NCBI GenBank assembly: GCA_044867805.1
Contig: JBIOVQ010000280.1
Location: 1 to 27,566, forward strand
Reading direction: 5' to 3'
Length of the DNA stretch: 27,566 nt
Source of the DNA: SG8-41 sp044867805
Lineage (GTDB): Bacteria; Pseudomonadota; Gammaproteobacteria; Burkholderiales; SG8-41
Shown: piece by piece, positions 21,783 to 27,566 of the stretch
How positions within the stretch are numbered: the first letter of the stretch is position 1
How the letters are laid out: the number at the start of each line of letters is the position of its first letter
The notes under the pieces: model-generated
What the model was told of the DNA's origin: nothing
Seen by the model: only the letters and a program-made list of their open reading frames with translations
Databases searched by the model: none
Made by a program: the position numbers and the translations under genes

Positions 21783-22934
21783 CTAGACCGTGGATGGGCC
21801 TCCGAAGAGTACGGTGCATTGACTGGAGAGAACGCCTCCATTTCCATGGGCAAGCGCGACTTCGCAATCCTTCACCTGCCGCTTGTCGCACTCACCGCGC
21901 ACCTGGCGCACCGCTTCGATGATGACCAGCAGGCCGTACATGCCCGGATGGCAGTACGAGAGACCGCCGCCGCTGGTGTTGACCGCGAGCTTGCCGCCGG
22001 GCGCGATCGCGCCGTTGGTGACGAAGCGGCCGCCTTCGCCCTTGGGGCAGAAGCCGAGGTCCTCGAGGAACAGGATCGGGGTGATGGTGAAGGCGTCGTA
22101 GAGCGAGACCATGTCGATTTCCGCCGGTTTCAGCTTCGCCATGCCGAAGGCCTTCGGGCCCGACTCCGCCGCAGCGCTCACGGTGAGGTCCGGCATGCTG
22201 GCGATGCTTGCATGCGACAGGGATTCGCCGACACCCAGCACGTAGGCCGGCTTCTTCCTGAGCGACTTCGCGCGCGCCGCGGAAGTGAGGATGATCGCGC
22301 CGCCGCCGTCCACCACGAGGCAGCAGTCGCGCACCGTGAAGGGGTAGCTCACCATGCGCGATTTCAGCACCTGGTCCACGGTGAGAGGCTCCTTTTCCCA
22401 CGCTTTCGGGTTGAGCAGCGCCCACTTGCGGGCGGCCACGGCGACCTCCGCCAGCTGCTCGCGCGTCGTGCCGTACTGGTGCATGTGGCGCGAGGCCGCC
22501 ATTGCGTAGGCCGAGCTCGGCATGAACGGGCGGTACGGGTTTTCGTAGGGATTGTGCTCACGGGGCGAAGCCGCCGCGCGCGAGACCGAGCGCTGGGTGC
22601 TGCCATAGGCGATGAGCGCCACCTCGCACAGCCCATGCTCGATCGCCGCTTGCGCGTGTGCGACGTGGGCCATGAAGGAAGAGCCGCCGATAGCCGTTCC
22701 GTCGAAGTAGCGGGGCTTGATGCGCAGGTACTCCGTGAGCGTCATCGGGGCGGTGCGCACCTGGGTCGCGGCCGAAAACACGCCGTCGATGTCCGAGAGC
22801 TTCAGCCCGCAATCGTCGAGGGCGCGCATCGTGGCCTGCGCCATGAGATCCACCGGGCTGGTGTGCGGCGCGACCTGCCCGAGATCGGACTCCGCGGCGC
22901 CGACGACCGCGACGCTGCCGCGCTTGAGGCTCAT
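21783..22934 (-). CDS. Thiolase-fold lipid-transfer/SCP-x-type protein lacking the nucleophilic Cys
   Basis: This 383-aa protein has the two-lobed thiolase fold of the non-decarboxylating SCP-x group (MSLKRGSVAVVGAAESDLG ... VSLYDAFTITPILFLEDLGF ... TSGGGLSYCHPGMYG). Where thiolases have the acyl-accepting Cys, this protein reads TAIGGSSFMAHVAHA, with Ser. The catalytic His of the CHPG motif remains. With a DUF35/OB-fold gene just upstream, the arrangement recalls the steroid aldolase pair Ltp2-ChsH2, in which a Cys-less thiolase homologue cleaves a beta-hydroxyacyl-CoA by retro-aldol reaction. That function is inference. TAGGAGAG precedes ATG 22934. Thiolase in the strict sense is therefore doubtful. 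Confidence 0.85.
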   Translation of the reverse strand: MSLKRGSVAVVGAAESDLGQVAPHTSPVDLMAQATMRALDDCGLKLSDIDGVFSAATQVRTAPMTLTEYLRIKPRYFDGTAIGGSSFMAHVAHAQAAIEHGLCEVALIAYGSTQRSVSRAAASPREHNPYENPYRPFMPSSAYAMAASRHMHQYGTTREQLAEVAVAARKWALLNPKAWEKEPLTVDQVLKSRMVSYPFTVRDCCLVVDGGGAIILTSAARAKSLRKKPAYVLGVGESLSHASIASMPDLTVSAAAESGPKAFGMAKLKPAEIDMVSLYDAFTITPILFLEDLGFCPKGEGGRFVTNGAIAPGGKLAVNTSGGGLSYCHPGMYGLLVIIEAVRQVRGECDKRQVKDCEVALAHGNGGVLSSQCTVLFGGPSTV

Positions 22935-23034
22935 GGTTCTCTCCTAGTTCTCATCTCTAACCATTCCAACCAATAGACGGCGACCCCGCCCGGCCCGCCG
23001 CGCTGCATCGCGTCGGGCGTTCGCCGGCTCGGAG

Positions 23035-23445
23035 TCATGCTCCTCGAAACCCCGGCTCACCCTCAGGCAGGAGGGGTCTGAAAACGGGGTAGGGCGGCTG
23101 CTTCTCGTCACCGGGATGGATCCTCACCTTCACCCGCATGCCGATCCTTACTTCCAGCGGATCGATGTCCTCGACCCGGCTCATCATGCGGAAGCCTTCG
23201 TCCACGTCGATCAGCGCGACGTTGTGCGGCGGCTGGTCCTTGTTGTAGACGACCGTTGTCGCGTACACGGTGCCGAGGCCTTTCGACACGCGCCACTGCA
23301 GGTTGTCGCTGCCGGTGCCGGGGGCCACCGCGCGCGGATAGAAAAAAGCCTTCCCGTCGTCGGCATTGACCTGGTAGGCAAGCTCGCCTTTCTTGCAATG
23401 CTCGAGGAAGGTCCCGTAGGGCGATTGCTGCATGAGGTCTGGCAT
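23035..23445 (-). CDS. DUF35 OB-fold protein (degenerate zinc ribbon), partner of the thiolase-like protein
   Basis: This 136-aa protein matches the DUF35 layout: an N-terminal helix (YGTFLEHCKKGELAYQV), a rubredoxin-like segment, then an OB fold (LGTVYATTVVYNKDQPPHNVALIDVDEGFRMMSRVEDID ... RIGMRVKVRI). The usual CxxC pairs of the zinc ribbon are gone (VNADDGKAFFYPRAVAPG), so it should not bind zinc. DUF35 proteins form complexes with thiolase-like partners, shape the acyl tunnel and promote activity. ATG 23445 is chosen because the longer frame to 23559 crosses the promoter region. It is the first gene of the minus-strand acyl-CoA block, with a TAGAAT -10 box (23484-23489) just upstream. Confidence 0.82.
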   Translation of the reverse strand: MPDLMQQSPYGTFLEHCKKGELAYQVNADDGKAFFYPRAVAPGTGSDNLQWRVSKGLGTVYATTVVYNKDQPPHNVALIDVDEGFRMMSRVEDIDPLEVRIGMRVKVRIHPGDEKQPPYPVFRPLLPEGEPGFRGA

Positions 23446-23483
23446 TGTCGCGTCGGCTCCCTGCTCCCTGGATTGAGTGCCCG

Positions 23484-23489
23484 ATTCTA
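23484..23489 (-). promoter_or_regulatory. -10 box of the acyl-CoA gene block
   Basis: TAGAAT on the minus strand, 38 bp before ATG 23445. No good -35 hexamer is seen at 16-18 bp, so an activator may be needed. It faces away from the peroxiredoxin promoter. Confidence 0.4.
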
Positions 23490-23566
23490 CCGGCCCGCCC
23501 GATGTCGCGTGGCCGGGGTTCCGCATCGTGTAATGGGGCCTGTCCTCCCCGGCCCGCATGCTCGGC

Positions 23567-23572
23567 TATACT
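23567..23572 (+). promoter_or_regulatory. -10 box of the peroxiredoxin gene
   Basis: TATACT in the context GGCTATACTAAT, 36 bp before ATG 23609. The -35 region is not convincing. Confidence 0.4.
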
Positions 23573-23608
23573 AATCCTCTCTTTTCAGGACCATCCAGGG
23601 AGCGCGCA

Positions 23609-24109
23609 ATGATCAAGGTTGGTGACCGCCTGCCCGAAGGCACCCTGCACCAGTTGACCGTCGAATATACCCGGGGCTGCCCCACCGGACCCGAGGCCTA
23701 CAAGGTGTCGGACCTCACCAAGGACAAGCGCATCGTGGTCTTCGCGCTGCCGGGCGCGTTCACCCGCACCTGCTCGGGCAAGCACCTGCCCGGCTTCGTG
23801 GAGCTCGCCGACCAGATCAAGGCCAGGAAGGTGGACGAGATCTGGTGCCTGTCGGTGAACGACGCGATGGTCATGGCCGCGTGGGGGAAGGACCATGGCG
23901 CGGGCGACAAGGTGCGCATGATGGGCGATGGCTCGGCGAAATTCACCAAGGCGCTGGGCATGGACCAGGACCTCACCGAGCGCGGCTTCGGTATCCGCTC
24001 GCAGCGCTATTCGATGCTGGTGGACAACGGCGTAGTCAAGGTCTTCAACCTGGAGAAACCGGGCCAGTTCGAGGTCAGCTCCGCCGAGAAGATACTGACG
24101 CAACTCTAG
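23609..24109 (+). CDS. Peroxiredoxin, Prx5 type
   Basis: This 166-aa protein has the Prx5/AhpE-like signature PGAFTRTCSGKHLPGF, in which Cys is the peroxidatic residue and Thr belongs to the TxxC active-site motif. VDEIWCLSVNDAMVMAAWGKDHG, with a further Cys, and GIRSQRYSMLVDNGVV are typical of the glutaredoxin- or glutathione-dependent bacterial subgroup. It reduces H2O2 and organic hydroperoxides in the cytoplasm. ATG 23609 follows CAGGGAG and fits the usual ~165-aa length; the longer frame to 23558 overlaps the -10 box. The TAG stop codon is followed within 4 bp by the palindromic border of the GIY-YIG insert. Confidence 0.92.
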   Translation: MIKVGDRLPEGTLHQLTVEYTRGCPTGPEAYKVSDLTKDKRIVVFALPGAFTRTCSGKHLPGFVELADQIKARKVDEIWCLSVNDAMVMAAWGKDHGAGDKVRMMGDGSAKFTKALGMDQDLTERGFGIRSQRYSMLVDNGVVKVFNLEKPGQFEVSSAEKILTQL

Positions 24110-24112
24110 GTG

Positions 24113-24533
24113 TCATCCCCGCGAAGGCGTAGTCCCCGCGCAGGCGGGGACCCAGGGCTCACGCAGCCGCACGCGGATGACCGTCTCTAGGCAGCTTTGT
24201 GTATACATCCTAGCGAGCCAAAGAAATGGCACGCTCTACATTGGAGTAACGAGCGATGTAGCCAGGCGCGCCCTACAGCATCGACGCAAGATGGCGCGCG
24301 GTTTCGTTGGTAGATACGGTGTTCGTACACTCGTCTACTATGAAATGCACGATGGGGTGACTTCGGCAATCAGACGCGAAAGACAACTGAAGAAATGGAA
24401 TCGCTTATGGAAACTGCGCCTGATCGAAGAGAGGAACCCCGAATGGCGCGATCTTACGCACGAACTTCAATAGGTCTGGATACCCGCCCCCGACTGGATC
24501 CTCGGGGGTGTACCTCCAACGCGGGCACGGGTG
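24113..24533. mobile_element. Candidate GIY-YIG cassette bounded by palindromic repeats
   Basis: The left border (24113-24150) holds TCATCCCCGCGAAGGCG and a CCCCGC-GCAG-GCGGGG hairpin (24134-24149). The right border (24474-24533) holds GGATACCCGCC, a CCCCCGA / TCGGGGG hairpin (24487-24493 with 24502-24508) and GCGGGCACGGGTGAT, loosely the complement of the left end. These belong to the widespread CCCGCGAAGGCGGG-type intergenic repeats. Between them is a single nuclease gene with lower GC than its neighbours. The borders touch the peroxiredoxin stop codon on one side and the start codon of the PEBP gene on the other. Confidence 0.55.
24177..24473 (+). CDS. Solitary GIY-YIG nuclease-domain protein
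   Basis: This 98-aa protein is just a GIY-YIG domain. The two core strands read VYILAS and TLYIGVTSDVARRALQHRR, giving the VYI/YIG pair and the catalytic Arg. The metal-binding Glu is in AIRRERQLKKWNR. Other conserved parts are GRYGVRTLVYYE and a C-terminal NPEWRDL, matching the short stand-alone family (UPF0213/YhbQ-like and relatives). Such proteins are single-strand or structure-directed nucleases of poorly known role. ATG 24177 has no clear ribosome-binding site. Its codon use is visibly more AT-rich than that of both neighbours, suggesting transfer. It is enclosed by palindromic repeats, which makes hairpin-DNA processing a reasonable hypothesis. Confidence 0.88.
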   Translation: MTVSRQLCVYILASQRNGTLYIGVTSDVARRALQHRRKMARGFVGRYGVRTLVYYEMHDGVTSAIRRERQLKKWNRLWKLRLIEERNPEWRDLTHELQ

Positions 24534-25007
24534 ATGCCGCTAACGCTTAGATCATCCGCATTCGCCCACAACGGCGAAATCCCGCGGCGCTACACGTGCC
24601 AGGGAGAGGACATCTCCGTGCCGCTCGCCTGGAGCGGCGCGTCCGCGGCGACCAAGGGTTTCGTGCTGATAGTGGACGATCCGGATGCGCCCGATCCAAA
24701 AGCCCCGCGCATGACGTGGGTGCACTGGGTTCTCTACAACCTGCCGCCGACGGCCAACGCGCTGAGGGAAGGAGTCAGGAGCGCGGAGCTGCCGAAAGGC
24801 ACGCTCGAAGGACTGAACGACTGGAAGCGCACCGGTTACGGCGGGCCGTGCCCGCCGATCGGCCGCCACCGCTACTTCCACAAGCTCTACGCGCTCGACT
24901 CGCTGCTGCCGGCGATGGAAAGCCCGACCAAGGCCGAGCTCGAGCAGGCGATGAAAGGCCACGTGCTGGAGAAGGCCGAGCTTATCGGCACTTACCAGAA
25001 ATCGTAG
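24534..25007 (+). CDS. YbhB/YbcL-family PEBP protein (Raf-kinase-inhibitor-like)
   Basis: This 157-aa protein has the phosphatidylethanolamine-binding fold. The motif VDDPDAPDP, then WVHWVLYNLP, and the GYGGPCPPIGRHRYFHKLYAL segment together form the anion-binding pocket of the family. Bacterial members are small soluble proteins of uncertain role, with no known catalytic activity. Starts at ATG 24534 or GTG 24531 lie at the very end of a palindromic repeat, and there is no Shine-Dalgarno sequence. The native upstream region may have been displaced by the insert. Its TAG stop is followed 5 bp later by octad element B. Confidence 0.9.
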   Translation: MPLTLRSSAFAHNGEIPRRYTCQGEDISVPLAWSGASAATKGFVLIVDDPDAPDPKAPRMTWVHWVLYNLPPTANALREGVRSAELPKGTLEGLNDWKRTGYGGPCPPIGRHRYFHKLYALDSLLPAMESPTKAELEQAMKGHVLEKAELIGTYQKS

Positions 25008-25012
25008 AAAAG

Positions 25013-25119
25013 CTCGACGCAAAGGCGCAAAGCCGCAAAGAGAACGCAGAATAAGAAAAGTCTTCTCGGAACTATTCTATTCCATGTATTTCTTTGCGCC
25101 TTCGCGGCTTTGCGTCAAG
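25013..25119. repeat. Octad inverted-repeat element, copy B
   Basis: Arms 25013-25040 and 25092-25119 (24 of 28 complementary) hold octads CGCAAAGG, CGCAAAGC, CGCAAAG. The 51-bp centre is AT-rich. It starts 5 bp after the TAG stop of the PEBP gene and ends ~24 bp before the next start codon. Its right end (GCGTCAAGATTTTG) is identical to that of copy A. Confidence 0.92.
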
Positions 25120-25142
25120 ATTTTGGCTTGCAGGAGTGGGTG

Positions 25143-26063
<921 letters not shown>

Positions 26064-26072
26064 ACGTACAAA

Positions 26073-26176
26073 CTAGACGCAAAGGCGCAAAGCCGCAAAG
26101 GAGACACAGGAGAATGGGTTTTTTTGAACTTACTCATATCCTGCTTTTCTTTGCGCCTTCGCGGCTTTGCGTCAAG
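26073..26176. repeat. Octad inverted-repeat element, copy C
   Basis: Arms 26073-26100 and 26149-26176 use the same CGCAAAG octads as copies A and B. The 48-bp centre contains a T-run (TTTTTTT at 26119-26125) just after the left arm. It begins 10 bp after the TAG stop of the first SMP-30 gene and ends 27 bp before the next start codon. Confidence 0.92.
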
Positions 26177-26203
26177 TGTTTTCACTCTTGAGCAGGTTTT
26201 GAC

Positions 26204-27100
26204 ATGAGCTGGAACTTCGAGCTGGTGGCGGGCCCGCACAAAGGCAGGACCGGCGGGCTGGCGTGGGACGGGAGCGCGATGCTCTACAGCGCGGTGCAGG
26301 AGGAGCGCATCCTGCGCTATGACCCGGCGGCGGGGAAGGCGGACGTGTTCCGCAAGTACACCGGGCGCACCAACGGCATCGCGATGGCGCGCGATGGCTC
26401 CGTATTCGGGGCGCAGGAAGGCGGGCGGCGGGTCATCCATTTCCTGAAGGACGGATCGACCGCGCCGACGTGGGAGCTGCTCGACGGCAAGCACCACAAC
26501 CAGCCGACCGATGTCGTCGTGGACAGCCGGCAGCGGGTGTGGTTTGCGGACCCCTGGAACGGGACGCCGCCATATGGGCCGCCGGCCTTTCCCTTTCTCG
26601 ATCACGCGTCGGTGCTGCGGCTCGACCCCTCCGGCAAGAGCGCCTGGAAGATGAAGCGTGTCACGCGCGACACGCACGGGCCGCGCGCGGTGCTGCTCTC
26701 GGCGGACGAGACGACGCTGTTCGTCGCGGACGGCGACGCGGAACGCGGCGACGTGTGCCAGCTGCTGGCCTATCCCGTGAAGCGGGACGGCAGCGTCGGA
26801 CCGGGCAAGTCCTTGATGGTGTTCGCGCCGGCCGAGCGTGGGATCGAGGGCATGTGCCTCGACAGCGATGGCAACCTCGTGGCCTGCGCGGGCTGGAAGA
26901 AGGGCGGCGTCGGGCCTTCGGTTTACGTTATTGCAGCGTCGGGCACCGTCATGGAAACGCATCCAGTCCCGGCGGACCTGCCGATGCGCTGCGCGTTCGG
27001 TGATGCCGGCCTGGGGAGCCTGTACCTCACTGCGGGTGATGGCGGCCTCTACCGCGCCACCAACACGGGTCGTCGCGGGCAAGCCCGCGGACGACCCTGA
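26204..27100 (+). CDS. SMP-30/gluconolactonase-like protein with degraded metal site
   Basis: This 298-aa propeller is homologous to the preceding protein, but the four metal positions are changed: TGGLAWDG in place of EGPVWD, QPTDVVVD in place of SPNDIVV, GPRAVLLS in place of YPNGLCFS, and GIEGMCLD in place of VPDGIKCD. Lactonase activity is therefore doubtful, and it may bind a ligand or work through another site. The start at 26204 follows GAGCAGG. The last residues (RRGQARGRP) are encoded by a GC hairpin (27067-27097), so the C-terminus may have been altered by repeat insertion. The TGA stop begins a heptad array. Confidence 0.85.
   Translation: MSWNFELVAGPHKGRTGGLAWDGSAMLYSAVQEERILRYDPAAGKADVFRKYTGRTNGIAMARDGSVFGAQEGGRRVIHFLKDGSTAPTWELLDGKHHNQPTDVVVDSRQRVWFADPWNGTPPYGPPAFPFLDHASVLRLDPSGKSAWKMKRVTRDTHGPRAVLLSADETTLFVADGDAERGDVCQLLAYPVKRDGSVGPGKSLMVFAPAERGIEGMCLDSDGNLVACAGWKKGGVGPSVYVIAASGTVMETHPVPADLPMRCAFGDAGLGSLYLTAGDGGLYRATNTGRRGQARGRP
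27067..27097 (+). terminator. Hairpin encoded in the 3' end of the second SMP-30 gene
   Basis: GGGTCGTC-GCGGGC (27067-27080) pairs with GCCCGCGGACGACCC (27083-27097), one bulged base and a 2-nt loop. It ends directly before the TGA stop, with no T-run. It may be an inserted palindrome rather than a terminator. Confidence 0.4.
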
Positions 27101-27275
27101 GGGATGAGGGATGAAGGATGAGGGATGACCCCACGCTACGCGTGAGCGTTCTTGTTCCAAACCTTTCACTGGCGTCCGGTTGGACTGGGTCCGACCGAAG
27201 GGAACGAGAGGTCGGGACATGCCGAGAATCGCGCATAGCGCGATGGTCATCCTTCATCCTTCCGCCTTCATCCTT
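27098..27275. repeat. Inverted heptad arrays around a 114-bp structured core
   Basis: The left array starts on the TGA stop codon: TGAGGGA, TGAGGGA, TGAAGGA, TGAGGGA (27098-27125). The right array is CATCCTT, CATCCTT, CCGCCTT, CATCCTT (27248-27275). Arms 27102-27130 and 27245-27273 are complementary at 25 of 29 positions. The core has three small hairpins: CACGC/GCGTG, GGTTGGAC/GTCCGACC and ATCGCGC/GCGCGAT. No open frame with a family match is present. Confidence 0.85.
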
Positions 27276-27276
27276 T

Positions 27277-27566
27277 GTGCTATGGATCGCCGCCGTTTGC
27301 ATCGCAATGTCTTCCACCATCGCGACGGCGCAGGCCTACCCCTCCCGTCCGATACGGATCATCGCGTTGAGCTCGCCCGCTTCGGGACCCGACATCGTCG
27401 GCAGGTTGATCGGGAGCAAGTTCACCGAGGCCTGGGGCCAGCAGGTGATCGTGGACACACGCCCCGCCGCGACCGGCATCATCGGCACGGAGATCGCCGC
27501 GAGGGCGGCGCCCGACGGGCATACGCTGCTGATCGTGACCTCGCAGGCCGTCATCGTCTCCGTCAT
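27277..27566 (+). CDS. Bug/TctC-type receptor, N-terminal part (3' truncated by window)
   Basis: From GTG 27277 the frame gives a signal peptide (LWIAAVCIAMSSTIATAQA) and then the start of a third Bug receptor: YPSRPIRIIALSSPASGPD, VGRLIGSKFTEAWGQQVIVD, ATGIIGTEIAARAAPDGHTLL. The usual PFPPGGSND loop is replaced by ALSSPASGPD, so the binding site differs from the other two receptors. The start is uncertain: ATG 27307 is the first ATG in frame but would remove most of the signal peptide. Immediately upstream lies the right arm of the heptad repeat, and no ribosome-binding site is visible, so the original 5' end may have been displaced. The frame is open to the window edge. Confidence 0.75.
   Translation, partial: MLWIAAVCIAMSSTIATAQAYPSRPIRIIALSSPASGPDIVGRLIGSKFTEAWGQQVIVDTRPAATGIIGTEIAARAAPDGHTLLIVTSQAVIVSV

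Noticed and set aside
21105..22976. A 623-codon plus-strand open frame
   Set aside because: Antisense to the MaoC and thiolase-like genes, and its translation is low-complexity Arg/His/Ala.
24110..24176. A tRNA or structured RNA after the peroxiredoxin gene
   Set aside because: The folding potential comes from a CCCCGC/GCGGGG repeat, and no cloverleaf or conserved tRNA loop bases are seen.

Overview
The window is dense, GC-rich bacterial DNA with 32 supportable protein-coding genes and no rRNA or tRNA that I can see. Two full-length and one partial tripartite-tricarboxylate (Bug/TctC-type) solute receptors, without membrane partners, together with aromatic and acyl-CoA catabolic genes and recurrent TAGAAT -10 boxes, suggest a betaproteobacterium, probably an environmental Burkholderiales-like lineage. 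This placement rests on gene content only.

Layout. 1-2796: the 3' end of an FAD aromatic monooxygenase, a cupin, a small conserved hypothetical and, on the minus strand, an extradiol-type dioxygenase. 2878-6165: an adenylate cyclase fused across a membrane segment to a SUMF1/FGE-like domain, a PstS-like binding protein, and a divergent Crp/Fnr regulator with a palindrome in the shared promoter region. 6248-10551: alpha/beta hydrolase, CBS-pair protein, STAS-like protein, secreted glycerophosphodiester phosphodiesterase and a secreted hypothetical. 10607-16034: two Bug receptors, an L-2-haloacid dehalogenase, a secreted MsrB, two lipoproteins and a GNAT acetyltransferase. 16193-23445 (minus): an acyl-CoA catabolic block with ADP-forming acyl-CoA synthetase, GST, PaaG-like crotonase, SDR, MaoC hydratase, a thiolase-fold protein with no nucleophilic Cys, and a DUF35/OB-fold partner. 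This resembles a side-chain-shortening pathway that may end in a retro-aldol step. 23609-27566: peroxiredoxin, a solitary GIY-YIG nuclease in a palindrome-bounded insert, a PEBP protein, two SMP-30 proteins and a third, truncated Bug receptor.

The most unusual signal lies between the genes. About a dozen intergenic spacers hold short arrays that differ in sequence but share a strict 7-bp period. Several are built as a run of heptads followed by its reverse complement. Three arrays begin exactly on the TGA stop codon of the preceding gene. A second class, with an 8-bp period and an inverted structure, occurs three times just after TAG stop codons. A third, with a 10-bp period, is flanked by an 8-bp direct repeat that looks like a target duplication. 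Together with the GIY-YIG cassette these suggest one or more active processes that build or insert palindromic short-period DNA at gene ends. No autonomous transposase is visible in the window.
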